In this document: one piece after another, positions 16,817 to 25,495 of the stretch
Numbering within the stretch: the stretch's first letter is position 1
How the letters are laid out: the number at the start of each line of letters is the position of its first letter
Assembly: GCF_036688685.1 (NCBI RefSeq)
Contig: NZ_JAQQPS010000004.1
Location: forward strand, 1 to 64,000
From: JALYUM01 sp036688685
GTDB taxonomy: Bacteria > Pseudomonadota > Gammaproteobacteria > Burkholderiales > Burkholderiaceae_D
DNA length: 64,000 nucleotides
Reading direction: 5' to 3'
Program-made: the position numbers and the translations under genes
Notes under the pieces: model-generated
Database searches by the model: none
Told to the model about the DNA's origin: nothing
What the model saw: the letters and a program-made list of their open reading frames with translations, nothing else

Positions 16817-17784
16817 GCGCACCACGCCTGCTGGCCGATATCGGCGGCACCAACGCGCGTTTCGCACTCCAGGTCGACGGTAATTTGCAGGCGATCGGCG
16901 TGCTGGCCTGCGCCGCCTATCCGACACTGGGGGCTGCCATCGATGCCTACCTGGCGTCGGCCGCCGCGCAGGGATACGCCACCGCGGCCATCCGCCACGC
17001 GGCCATTGCGATTGCCAATCCGGTCGAGGATGACCTGGTGCGCATGACCAACCACCACTGGAGTTTTTCGGTGGCGCGCTTGCGCATGGAGCGCGAGTTG
17101 CACACGCTGCTGGTGGTCAACGATTTCGCCGCGCTGGCCATGGCGCTGCCGTTTTTGCAGCCCGGGCAACGCGAACGGATCGGCACCGGCCCGGGCGGCG
17201 GCGCCGGCTTGTCGGGACGGCCGATCGGTTTGATCGGGCCGGGCACCGGGCTCGGTGTGGCCGGCGTGGTGCAGGCCGGCGCACGCTGGACCGCGCTGGC
17301 GGGCGAGGGCGGCCACGCCAGTTTTGCACCCGGCACCGACGACGAGATCGTTTTGCTGCAGGCCTTGCGGCGCGAGTTCGGCCACGTCTCGGCCGAACGC
17401 CTGCTGTCAGGCATGGGGCTCGAGCTGATCCACCGCACCCTGGCCGGCGAGTCCTTGCCGGCAGCGAGCATCAGCGGGCGGGCACTGGGCAGCAACGACG
17501 CCGCGTGCGTGCGCAGCATCGCCTGTTTTTGCGGGGTGCTGGGCAGCGTGGCCGGCAACGTCGCCCTGACGCTGGGCGCCACCGGCGGTATGTACATCGC
17601 TGGCGGCATCGTGCCGCGACTCGGCAAACTGTTTTTCCAGTCGTCGTTTCGCCAGCGCTTCGAAGACAAGGGCCGGCTGGCACCGTACCTGGCGCGCATT
17701 CCCACCTGGCTGATCACCGACCAACACCCGGCGCTGATCGGCGTGGCCGCCATGCTGGCCGAAAAAATCGACGGGGCCGCGTGA
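16813..17784 (+). CDS. glk: Glucokinase
   Basis: A 323-residue proteobacterial-type glucokinase that phosphorylates glucose to glucose 6-phosphate with ATP. The phosphate loop is LLADIGGTNARFAL at residues 6 to 19, the active-site region is VVNDFAALA, the glucose-binding motif is EGGHASFAP, and G-P-G-T-G-L-G-V lies near residue 137. Its length is normal for Glk. The start overlaps the GH3 stop (ATGA) and its own stop overlaps the antiporter start (GTGA), so three genes are translationally coupled. The order suggests that glucose freed by the beta-glucosidase is imported and then trapped here. Confidence 0.93.
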   Translation: MSAPRLLADIGGTNARFALQVDGNLQAIGVLACAAYPTLGAAIDAYLASAAAQGYATAAIRHAAIAIANPVEDDLVRMTNHHWSFSVARLRMERELHTLLVVNDFAALAMALPFLQPGQRERIGTGPGGGAGLSGRPIGLIGPGTGLGVAGVVQAGARWTALAGEGGHASFAPGTDDEIVLLQALRREFGHVSAERLLSGMGLELIHRTLAGESLPAASISGRALGSNDAACVRSIACFCGVLGSVAGNVALTLGATGGMYIAGGIVPRLGKLFFQSSFRQRFEDKGRLAPYLARIPTWLITDQHPALIGVAAMLAEKIDGAA

Positions 17785-18992
17785 ACACCACCGAGATCTT
17801 CCTGCTGGCGATGCTGCTGATCTTTGCGCTTCCTTACCTGATCTGGCGGCTGGGGAACCTCGATTATTGGGCGCCGCTGGTAGTGGTGCAGATTTTGACG
17901 GGCATCCTGCTCGGTCCCGGTGTGCTGGGGCGGGCCTATCCCGAGTACTACCAGTTCGTGTTCAACCCACCCGTCATCGGCGCCTTGAACGGCATCGCGT
18001 GGTGGGCGGTGATGCTGTTCGTGATGATCGCCGGGATCGAACTCGATTTGAAATCGGCCTGGCGGCACCGGCGCGAAAGCACCATCACGGCCTCGCTGGC
18101 ACTGGGCGTACCGCTGCTGTTCGGCAGTGGCGCCGGCCTGGGCCTGCTGGGCTACGCCGGCTGGATGGGGCCGCAGGCGATGTCATGGCAATTCGTACTC
18201 GGCATCGGCATGGCCTGCGCCGTGACAGCGCTGCCGATCCTGGTGCTGCTGCTGGAAAAACTGGCCATCCTGCGCCAGCCGATCGGTCAGCGCATCCTGC
18301 GCTATGCCAGCCTGGACGACATCGCCATCTGGGCCGTGCTGGCGCTGATTCTGCTCGACTGGCAACGGGTCGGACGCCAGGCCGGCTTCCTGCTGGCGTT
18401 CGCCGTGGCCACCTGGCTGTTGCGGATCATGATGCGGCGCTTGCCGGCGCGCGACCGCTGGTACGTGGCGCTGATCTGGCTGGCCATGTGCGCCTTCGGC
18501 GCCGACTGGTCTGGCCTGCACTTCATGGTCGGGGCCTTCCTGGCCGGCGTGGTGATCGACGCCGAGTGGTTCGAGCAAGCGCAGATGGATCTGCTGCGCA
18601 GTCACGTGCTGCTGGCGCTGATGCCGGTGTTTTTCCTCTCCACCGGACTGCGCACAAAGTTTGGCATCGACGGCGCCGTGGGCGGCTACGCCGTGTTCGC
18701 GGCGGCCGGCGTCTTGCTGGTGGCGTCGGTCGGCGGCAAGCTGATCGGTGTGCAGATCGCCGGCAAGATTCTCAAGTGGGAACCTGGCGAAGCGGGCATC
18801 ATTGGCTGGCTGCTGCAAACCAAGGCGCTGATCATGATCATCTTTGCCAACATCCTGTTGGACAAGCAGATCATCACGGCCGCAAGCTTCACGGCGCTGC
18901 TGTTGATGGCCGTGGCCAGCACCATGCTGACGGTGCCCATGGTGTATCCGCGCTTGCACCAACTGCGCGCGCTGTTGTGCAAAGCGGCCTGA
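17781..18992 (+). CDS. CPA2-type cation:proton antiporter
   Basis: A 403-residue membrane protein with about 11 to 12 helices, of the monovalent cation:proton antiporter-2 (KefB/NapA-like) family. Landmarks are VVQILTGILLGPGVLGR, MLFVMIAGIELDLK and the unwound-helix region YASLDDIAIWAVLALI with an Asp pair expected to carry ions. No C-terminal TrkA-N domain is present. The GTG at 17781 (MNTTEIFLLAMLLIF) overlaps the glucokinase TGA. The longer frame into the glucokinase gene is rejected. It may balance pH or sodium linked to sugar import; this is inference from the operon only. Confidence 0.88.
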   Translation: MNTTEIFLLAMLLIFALPYLIWRLGNLDYWAPLVVVQILTGILLGPGVLGRAYPEYYQFVFNPPVIGALNGIAWWAVMLFVMIAGIELDLKSAWRHRRESTITASLALGVPLLFGSGAGLGLLGYAGWMGPQAMSWQFVLGIGMACAVTALPILVLLLEKLAILRQPIGQRILRYASLDDIAIWAVLALILLDWQRVGRQAGFLLAFAVATWLLRIMMRRLPARDRWYVALIWLAMCAFGADWSGLHFMVGAFLAGVVIDAEWFEQAQMDLLRSHVLLALMPVFFLSTGLRTKFGIDGAVGGYAVFAAAGVLLVASVGGKLIGVQIAGKILKWEPGEAGIIGWLLQTKALIMIIFANILLDKQIITAASFTALLLMAVASTMLTVPMVYPRLHQLRALLCKAA

Positions 18993-19403
18993 TGACGTGA
19001 TATCCAGTATTGTCGGCGTTTCGTCTTCGCTGCTTGCGCATGGATGACGCGCAATTGCAGGGACGACAGGAAAGGCTGCGACTGTATTCCGCAATTAATA
19101 ATGGCATCGCGCGTAAATCAGGCTGTGCTTAATCGGTGGAGTAAAATGCGAGAAGTAAGTCGCGCATGCGCCGCAGTGGATCGCCGTTGACGTGTCCTTG
19201 CAGTATTTGCTGCTCACTTATTTTTTGTAAAAGCGTGTAAAGGCCAGTCGCGCGGGCGCGCTGTTTTTTATCATCGTGGCAGGAAGTTGACGCGAGCATC
19301 GGTCAAAACTGCACTCGACTATCCGAATCGGGTATGATTCGCGCTATCGGGTTTCCCCTGTTTTTTTATTCACCGACGTTCAACTCTTTCTGAAGGCCTA
19401 ACC
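18993..19403. other. Intergenic stretch upstream of the H-NS gene
   Basis: About 410 bases without a supportable gene. It is more AT-rich toward the H-NS start and probably holds that gene's promoter, but no confident -35/-10 pair or operator was assigned. Confidence 0.4.
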
Positions 19404-19721
19404 ATGCAAGACCTGTCAACTTATTCTCTTTCCAAATTGCGCGCCCTTGAGGTCCAGGTGGTCGAGGAGTTGAAAACGCGACATTTCCTGAGTGTCAGCA
19501 AAGCCCGCGAGCAAATTCTTCACATCGCGCAGGGCGCTGGCATTTCGGTTAAGGAATTGATGTCTGGCAAATCGGCACCACGCGCCAAATCGGCACCGGC
19601 GGGCGCCAAGTTCCGCAATCCAAACGATGCGTCGCAGGAATGGAGCGGCCGCGGCCGCCAGCCAAACTGGATCAAGGCCTGGACCGCGTCGGGAAAAAGT
19701 ATTGACGACGCTAAAATTTGA
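19404..19721 (+). CDS. H-NS family nucleoid protein
   Basis: A 105-residue H-NS-like protein. An N-terminal coiled-coil oligomerisation region (LSKLRALEVQVVEELKTRH) is followed by a linker and a C-terminal DNA-binding domain with the core WSGRGRQPNWIKAW. That motif inserts into the minor groove of AT-rich DNA in this family. Such proteins silence horizontally acquired, AT-rich genes, which is relevant to the prophage in this window, although no direct link is shown. A strong terminator follows 46 bases after the stop, so the gene is monocistronic. Confidence 0.92.
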   Translation: MQDLSTYSLSKLRALEVQVVEELKTRHFLSVSKAREQILHIAQGAGISVKELMSGKSAPRAKSAPAGAKFRNPNDASQEWSGRGRQPNWIKAWTASGKSIDDAKI

Positions 19722-19767
19722 GCCATAAAAACCATTGCAAGCCTGCTGGTTTGCAGTGAGTTGAATT

Positions 19768-19803
19768 GCCGTTGCGCGGGTTTCCCACGCAGCGGCTTTT
19801 TTT
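19768..19803 (+). terminator. Rho-independent terminator of the H-NS gene
   Basis: A 9-base stem, GCCGTTGCG pairing with CGCAGCGGC (one G-T pair), has an 11-base loop and is followed by seven T. Confidence 0.88.
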
Positions 19804-19854
19804 CGCCTTGCTATTTTGTTATCTCGGCGATATCGCTATTTCCGTTTTTCTATT

Positions 19855-21471
19855 TCACACCGGTTCGCGTTTTAGCAGCAGCGTCGCCTTCGCGCCATTG
19901 CCCTGGTCAATATGCGCAAACGCCGGTTTGACCACATCGCGGGTTTTGCTGGCTGCGGCCGACAGGATGAATACGCCCACCGCGTCGGACAATTGGATGG
20001 CCTGTTCCTGCATCGATCCAGCCGCCGCTGCCGCTTGTTCCGTCATGGCCGCATTGCGCTGAGTCGATTCATCCATTTCATTGACGCTGGCATTCAAGGT
20101 TTCCAGTCCGGTGCTCTGGTGCCGGCTCGACTCGCTGATTTCGCGAATCAGGCTGGTTACCTGCTGCACTGCACCGACCACTTCATTGATGGTTTTGCCG
20201 GCATCCTGCACCAGCGCAGAGCCGGTGGCAACCTTGTTGACCGAATCGACAATCAGACCCTTGATTTCTTTGGCTGCGCCGGCGCTGCGCTGGGCCAGGT
20301 TACGCACCTCGCTGGCGACGACGGCAAAGCCGCGCCCTTGTTCGCCGGCGCGGGCCGCTTCCACAGCCGCGTTCAGGGCCAGGATATTGGTCTGGAACGC
20401 GATGCCGTCGATCACGGCGATGATCTCCACGATCTTCCTGGCCGAGGCGCTGATGTCGTCCATGGTGCTGACCACCTGTCCGACCGCGGCGCCGCCGCGC
20501 ACGGCCACGTCACAGGCGCGGTTGGCCTGGTCGGTGGCGTGGCGTGCGCTCTGGGCGTTTTGCTGGACCGCGCCGGTCATTTCCGTCATCGAGTGGGCGG
20601 CATGGCCCAGGTTCAGCGCCTGTGCTTCGGTGCGTGAGGACAGCTCCGCATTGCCGCTGGCAATTTCGGCCGACGCATGGCGGATTTCCTCGGCGGACAT
20701 CTTGATCTCGCCGACGATGCCCTCCAGGCGCAGGCGCATCTCGGACAGGGCCGCGAGCAGGCTGTTCGGCTGACGCTGATCGAACACGATCTGCATCGAC
20801 AGGTCGCCGGCGGCAACCGCACGTGCGATCCCGGCCGCATACTCGGGCTCACCGCCCAGTTGCTGCCAGATGGCGCGGATCACAAAGTGGGCGACGATGG
20901 CCAGCGCCAGGATCACCAGCACGGCTGCGCCAATACTGACCAGCTGCACCATGCGTACGCTGGCGGCGCTGGCACTGATGCCGGCGGCAAACTGCTGCTT
21001 GCCGGCAGCAATCGTGCGGTCCAGGTCGGCGGCGATGGTGTTGAATGTTTTTTGCATGCCGGCGATCTCGACGGCGGTGTCGCCGGTGTCGATTTCCAGC
21101 ATGATGCGCGCGGTGCGTTTGCCTTGCACGGCATAGGCCTTGAAATCCCTGGCCAGAATGGCGCCGCTGTCCTGGTTGCCTGGCAGTGCGCTGAACAGCG
21201 CAAATTTGGCGTCCAGTTTGGCGACGTTGTCGTCGACGCTGTCGAGGCGCTTCTTGTCGCCTTCCATGACGGCGTTTTTGAGGTCGTCAGCCAGCGCCTG
21301 CACGTCGGTGCGCAGGATTTGCGACTGGGACAGTATGGCGTAGTCGACCTTGCCGGTGCGTTCGATGGTCGCCTGCGCCGTGTTGGCGAAGTAGGAGGAC
21401 ACGGCGATGCCAATGCCGAAAATGACGACGGATATAACTGGCAGCGACCAGATCCTGCTCTTGATGTTCAT
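19855..21471 (-). CDS. Methyl-accepting chemotaxis protein
   Basis: A 538-residue chemoreceptor. It has an N-terminal transmembrane helix (residues 7 to 27), a periplasmic four-helix-bundle-type sensor of about 160 residues, a second helix (VSIGAAVLVILALAIVAHFV), a HAMP-like stretch and a long cytoplasmic coiled coil. The highly conserved hairpin tip is present as VVASEVRNLAQRSAGAAKEI. Upstream are glutamate/glutamine-rich methylation heptads. No C-terminal CheR-tethering pentapeptide is seen. It is the last of three minus-strand genes with a porin and a periplasmic binding protein, so it may respond to a ligand taken up by that pair. Confidence 0.92.
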   Translation of the reverse strand: MNIKSRIWSLPVISVVIFGIGIAVSSYFANTAQATIERTGKVDYAILSQSQILRTDVQALADDLKNAVMEGDKKRLDSVDDNVAKLDAKFALFSALPGNQDSGAILARDFKAYAVQGKRTARIMLEIDTGDTAVEIAGMQKTFNTIAADLDRTIAAGKQQFAAGISASAASVRMVQLVSIGAAVLVILALAIVAHFVIRAIWQQLGGEPEYAAGIARAVAAGDLSMQIVFDQRQPNSLLAALSEMRLRLEGIVGEIKMSAEEIRHASAEIASGNAELSSRTEAQALNLGHAAHSMTEMTGAVQQNAQSARHATDQANRACDVAVRGGAAVGQVVSTMDDISASARKIVEIIAVIDGIAFQTNILALNAAVEAARAGEQGRGFAVVASEVRNLAQRSAGAAKEIKGLIVDSVNKVATGSALVQDAGKTINEVVGAVQQVTSLIREISESSRHQSTGLETLNASVNEMDESTQRNAAMTEQAAAAAGSMQEQAIQLSDAVGVFILSAAASKTRDVVKPAFAHIDQGNGAKATLLLKREPV

Positions 21472-21562
21472 GATAACTTTCCTTGTGCTAAACGGGCGCG
21501 GGCGACAGCCTGCATGGCGGACCGGACTTCCGGCCCGCCATGCAGGCTGCTTTAGCGCGCTG

Positions 21563-21997
21563 TTACTTGATCGTCAGCAGTGGTTTGACGGTTGCGTCGA
21601 GGGCCGCCTTGTCGATGTAAGCGACCATGTTGGGATTGCTGGCCAGCTGCGCTTTCACGGCGGCGCTGTCGGCCACTGCTTTCGGTGGCTGCCCCTTGCC
21701 GGAAAAAATCTGCTTGGACCAGTAGGCCTTCAGCTGGGCGCCGCTCTTGCCGGCCGTTTTCTGGTAAAACTCGTCGCGAACTGCGGCGCCTTCGGCCTGG
21801 TCGATCGGAACCGCGGCGCCGGCGCCCGGCAGCGTGGTGCTGCGGCCCAGGAAGATGTCGGCAGCTTGCTCCTGGGTCAGGGCGGTGGCAGGGCTTTTGG
21901 CTGAGACGACGACGAGCACTTCAGCCGAGGCGGCCAGGCAAGCTGAGGCGAGCAATGCAACTGCCACTGTGGTGCGATAGAAGGTAAATGTGGGCAT
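21563..21997 (-). CDS. PstS-like periplasmic substrate-binding protein (short)
   Basis: A 144-residue exported protein with a signal peptide (MPTFTFYRTTVAVALLASAC, cleavage near ASA-E). The mature part reads SAKSPATALTQEQAADIFLG, then GAAVRDEFYQKTAGKSGAQL and YWSKQIFSGKGQPPKAV, a pattern seen in short PstS-like 'phosphate ABC transporter substrate-binding' domains. These often lack a partnered transporter. The ATG at 21997 is used because it begins the signal peptide; the frame goes five codons higher without reason. It lies 15 bases after the porin and 91 bases before the chemoreceptor. The ligand is not known, and phosphate should not be assumed. Confidence 0.8.
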   Translation of the reverse strand: MPTFTFYRTTVAVALLASACLAASAEVLVVVSAKSPATALTQEQAADIFLGRSTTLPGAGAAVPIDQAEGAAVRDEFYQKTAGKSGAQLKAYWSKQIFSGKGQPPKAVADSAAVKAQLASNPNMVAYIDKAALDATVKPLLTIK

Positions 21998-22012
21998 GGT
22001 GTCGTCTCTCAA

Positions 22013-23170
22013 TTAGTAGATGAAGTCGAGGGCCAGGGTGGCGATATTGCCGCTGCTGCCGGCCAGGCCAGGCTTGGCGTTGACAAAGAATCCGGCGCTT
22101 TTTGCACCCAGCGCCACGTGCTCGAGCTGGAGCTTCAAGTCCATGTTTTTGTAGAAGTCCCAGCGCACGCCGGCTGCGGTGGTGCGCTGGGCGCGCGAGG
22201 CGGCCATGGTGCTGTTGCCGACCCGCGAGTACGCCAGGTAGGGCGTGAATGCGTTATAGCGATAGCCGCCGATGGCGTTGAACGCGCGCTCCGAGCCCGG
22301 CGGCATGCCGAACAGCGGCGCGGAAATCCAGCGCTTGAGCAGTGCCACTTCGCCCTGCACGAACCAGGTGCCGGGGTCGTAGATCGCGCCCAGGCTGTAG
22401 TTTTTATAGCCGATCAGCAGGTCGCTGCCGTAGCTGGCAGGCAGCTCGAAGACCAGTTGCGAAATGTGGGCGCTGGCGCGGATGGTCAGCGCGCCCTTTT
22501 CAACGGTATCCGAGATGCCGCGCATTTTGCGCATCGAGAACTCGGTGGTGGTGCCGCCGGCGCTCGGGGCCTTGATGCCCTTGGCGCGGCCGAACCAGGC
22601 CTGCACGGTATTGCGGAAGCCGCCAAACGACTGGCTCCATTTGCCGTCGATGCCGTCGGAATTGGTCAGGCCATACAGGCTGTAGGTTTCCTGTGGCGCG
22701 CGGGCCCAGGTATTGGCGTAACCGACCAGGCGGGTGTCAGACACCAGGAACGATGGCAGGGCGATGCGGCCGACGCGCACGCTCAGGTCCGGTGTGAACG
22801 CGTACTTGATGTTGGCCCATTCGATATGCGGCTCGAAGCTGTTTTCTGCCGTCATCGAACTGACCACCTGCAGCACGCCCGACCAGTGCTCGTCGATCTT
22901 CGCATCGACCTGCATGGCCGCCAGGGTGTCGGTGGTGGCCGACCATTGCTTTTTCGTGCCGGCGCCAGTGGGCTGGAATGGGTTGACGGCGAAGTCGCCA
23001 TTGTCGAAGGACGACGTGTTCACGCCGAGCGTGCCGAAGCCGCCCACGGTAAAAATCTTGTTGCTGTCATCGGCCAGCGCGGCACCCGGCAGGGCGGCCA
23101 ACGCAAGCGGCAGGGCGAGTTGGCGCAGACGGCGCGTGGTGCGGGGAAATTGGGCGTGCAAGGTGTTCAT
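22013..23170 (-). CDS. Outer-membrane beta-barrel porin-like protein
   Basis: A 385-residue exported protein with a signal peptide ending ALA-DDSNKI and a beta-barrel pattern of alternating residues. It ends in an aromatic residue (ATLALDFIY), the usual insertion signal for outer-membrane barrels. Features such as NTWARAPQETYSLYGLTNSDG recall porins of about this size found beside PstS-like proteins and chemoreceptors in betaproteobacteria. The ATG at 23170 (MNTLHAQFPRTTRRLRQLAL) is preferred over one five codons upstream. It begins a three-gene minus-strand operon. Its solute is unknown. Confidence 0.82.
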   Translation of the reverse strand: MNTLHAQFPRTTRRLRQLALPLALAALPGAALADDSNKIFTVGGFGTLGVNTSSFDNGDFAVNPFQPTGAGTKKQWSATTDTLAAMQVDAKIDEHWSGVLQVVSSMTAENSFEPHIEWANIKYAFTPDLSVRVGRIALPSFLVSDTRLVGYANTWARAPQETYSLYGLTNSDGIDGKWSQSFGGFRNTVQAWFGRAKGIKAPSAGGTTTEFSMRKMRGISDTVEKGALTIRASAHISQLVFELPASYGSDLLIGYKNYSLGAIYDPGTWFVQGEVALLKRWISAPLFGMPPGSERAFNAIGGYRYNAFTPYLAYSRVGNSTMAASRAQRTTAAGVRWDFYKNMDLKLQLEHVALGAKSAGFFVNAKPGLAGSSGNIATLALDFIY

Positions 23171-23919
23171 AATATTCCTGGTCAAATCAAAGAGATGTTG
23201 CAGTTAAAATTGCTTCCTATGCAACATCGGGGTTTCTATAACAGTTCATACGGCAGCGACCGATGCCAGTGAGTCTCGTTCAATCTGCGGTGCCCGCTCA
23301 CTGCAATCATCACCAATACTCACATCACCAAAGCGAAAGCTGACGCCATCCGAGCGCAGTCGAACGAATCGTGGCGTGTGGTGCAAGGTAGGCGCAGTGC
23401 GGCGGAACGGTTTTGCAGCATGCTTGCGCATGCAGGCGGCACCTGTCCCTGCCTATGTCAGAGGCAGGCCTGGATATCACCGTTCAACTCCCCGGAAAGG
23501 GGGCGCGAAGGGAGGATAATTACTCTCAAGATAACTACTAGTCAGGCGATATCGAGAGTATATAGTTGATTCGCGACAATATACACACTTTGTTACAGCT
23601 TCGTTGTTTCCTTGCAACTTGTCTTGCTTTGAAGGTTGCAAGCGGAACACCTGCTGCGCTTGTGCCGGTGATGTCATGTGGGGGGCGGAAACGGTCGGAT
23701 TGCGCATGGCGCGCAAAACGCGATGACAGATTCTTGATTTGATTGGTTCCCGGCTTCTCCTGCAAGTTCATCCTGGCGCTGGGCGCTGCGTACGCGCTGA
23801 CGGCTGCTGGGCTCGCTTGGTTTGGGTGGCCTGCGCACGGTTGAGAAAATCATGGGCGTCGTATAGCCGGCAGGGATACGCCACCAAGCTGGAGGTGGCG
23901 ATGGCCGGCTGCCGGTGCT
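23171..23919. other. Intergenic and decayed stretch
   Basis: About 750 bases without a supportable gene between the porin start and a decayed region. The part near 23510 to 23620 is AT-rich and may hold promoters. It contains the left copy of the 21-bp repeat at 23733. Confidence 0.45.
23733..23753. repeat. Left copy of a 21-bp direct repeat (att-like)
   Basis: This 21-base sequence (starting CTTGATTTGATTGG) recurs at 28330 to 28350 with one mismatch and in the same orientation. The two copies bracket 4.6 kb of decayed and horizontally acquired-looking genes. It may be an old attachment site. Confidence 0.5.
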
Positions 23920-24210
23920 CTACTTCAACGGCCAGAACCACGCCCCTTTACTTGTCCAGTAGCAGTCAGTCGTACACGCGAGTACGCCGCCGTACAGGGA
24001 CGAGACAACGTCAATATAGCCGTGGTCATCAACGCCCGGGATCAGCCGAAAAAATGACACTACCCGGCTCCGCTGGCCGATCTGATCAGCCATCCCGCTA
24101 CCGCCGAATTTCTCCGGCTTGCCCAGCATTAACGGCCGCGCCAGGATCAGCGACAGCCGGGCCTGTCCGGGCTCGATCAAGGACTCAGCCGGGGAAGAAG
24201 CTATAGCCAA
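23920..24210 (-). pseudogene. Possible gene fragment of unknown family
   Basis: A 96-codon frame with protein-like composition (SLIEPGQARLSLILARPLML, then SFFRLIPGVDDHGYIDVVSS, ending CYWTSKGAWFWPLK). No family is recognised and no good ribosome site is seen. It may be the C-terminal piece of a larger gene, given the lack of a plausible start and the decayed surroundings. Confidence 0.3.
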
Positions 24211-24426
24211 AATTACGAACTAAACTATTTATATAAAATGCCTCAAATAGTTTGACACTTTCCGAACCTGCTGGCCCACAGCGACACGTATGGCAAATGG
24301 ACTGAACAACGCGTCGATCTCGTGCACGGCGAAGCACGTCAGCATGTAAGGCTCCGCGCAAACATTCATGCCACATCTCTTCCCCGGGCATGAAGGAAGA
24401 GAAGCATCCGCCGAAAGTCACGCTGA

Positions 24427-24636
24427 AGCCGTTTTGGTGCCGTTGCCACCGGCGGGGAGCCGACCAGGCAGGACATCATCGACGCGCACGGCCGGCTTGC
24501 GCAGATGCAGATCGATCTGGATAACCGCGAGAAGGACTTGACTATGCGCGACGTAAAGTTCGACAAGGACCGCGCCGAGTTCGACGCCAAGGTAGCAGGC
24601 GCTGCTCGACGCAGCGCCATAAAACGGGGGCGCTAG
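24427..24636 (+). pseudogene. C-terminal coding fragment, coiled-coil type
   Basis: From a stop at 24424 an open stretch of 69 codons reads PTRQDIIDAHGRLAQMQIDL followed by DNREKDLTMRDVKFDKDRAE, then AKVAGAARR and a TAG at 24634. The heptad-like pattern and codon use look like real coding sequence, but there is no start codon. It is probably the tail of a truncated, perhaps phage-derived gene. Confidence 0.35.
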
Positions 24637-25311
24637 TTACGCCTCCTTGGAACGGCGACGCGCCGCTACGAGTCCGAATGCACCCAAACCCAGGAGTGCC
24701 AGACTCGCCGGCTCGGGAATATCGCGATCTAAATTTGACGAACCAGCAATCTCAGGTATTCGAGTGTTGCTACCTGGAAGCGCGACGAACGTAATATTGT
24801 CAAGACGATCAGTATTGAAGAAAACCTGTGTTTCGGCGCCGTTCGAATAGAACGAGTAGCTTCCCATTTGGCTTGGATGAATATATCGATAACCTCTATC
24901 GATGCAGGACGCTTCTGTGCTGCAAAAAGGATTTAGATTGGATGTAATATATTGACTATCGGAAATTCCTCCGTAATTAATGTAGGAGTACGAGCCATCC
25001 AGTTCTGTATTTTCAGCAGCGTTAAACTTAATCAAGTACGCGACGCCTTCACCGAACAGGTTCGCTGCGATCGTCATGCCCGCTCCGCCTTTTACATACG
25101 CGCCTGCTTCATTCAAAGCAGCGATCGCATTGAAGTGAATTCCATAGTTGTAGCCGAGCGAGTAGCCAAGGCTGTCCGTCCCGCCGTTGTAGAAGTCGGC
25201 GACGTTTGCCGTGTTGCCGACACCCTGAAAAGTGATCACTGGGATCGCTTGAGCGGTGCCGGTTGCGCCAAGAGCAGCAAGCAAGACAGCGGCAAGGGTA
25301 TCTTTAGTCAT
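24637..25311 (-). CDS. PEP-CTERM sorted surface protein
   Basis: A 224-residue exported protein with a signal peptide (MTKDTLAAVLLAALGATGTA, cleavage near AQA-I). At the C-terminus it has the PEP-CTERM sorting signal: PEPASLALLGLGAFGLVAAR followed by RRSKEA. Such proteins are processed by an exosortase/archaeosortase-type transpeptidase and sent to the surface or extracellular polymer; the exosortase is not in this window. The mature part is beta-rich, with two Cys near the middle. The ATG at 25311 is used rather than an upstream one 14 codons earlier. GC content is lower than in the flanks. It lies between the 21-bp repeats, and its stop abuts the end of a coding fragment on the other strand. 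Confidence 0.88.
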   Translation of the reverse strand: MTKDTLAAVLLAALGATGTAQAIPVITFQGVGNTANVADFYNGGTDSLGYSLGYNYGIHFNAIAALNEAGAYVKGGAGMTIAANLFGEGVAYLIKFNAAENTELDGSYSYINYGGISDSQYITSNLNPFCSTEASCIDRGYRYIHPSQMGSYSFYSNGAETQVFFNTDRLDNITFVALPGSNTRIPEIAGSSNLDRDIPEPASLALLGLGAFGLVAARRRSKEA

Positions 25312-25495
25312 TCGTTTCTCATGGTTGTTTTTATGGAATTGACTTAAGAGCAATTGTTGTGCCAGAGTCGATTCGTTATAAAAATCAAAGGCTTAAAATT
25401 CCTGCGATCTCCCAGTGTAAAAAATTCTGACTAGCAATCACCCGTATTGCATAAGTTTCAGCGAATTATTAACGATATCTTCAAAGGCTCACACG

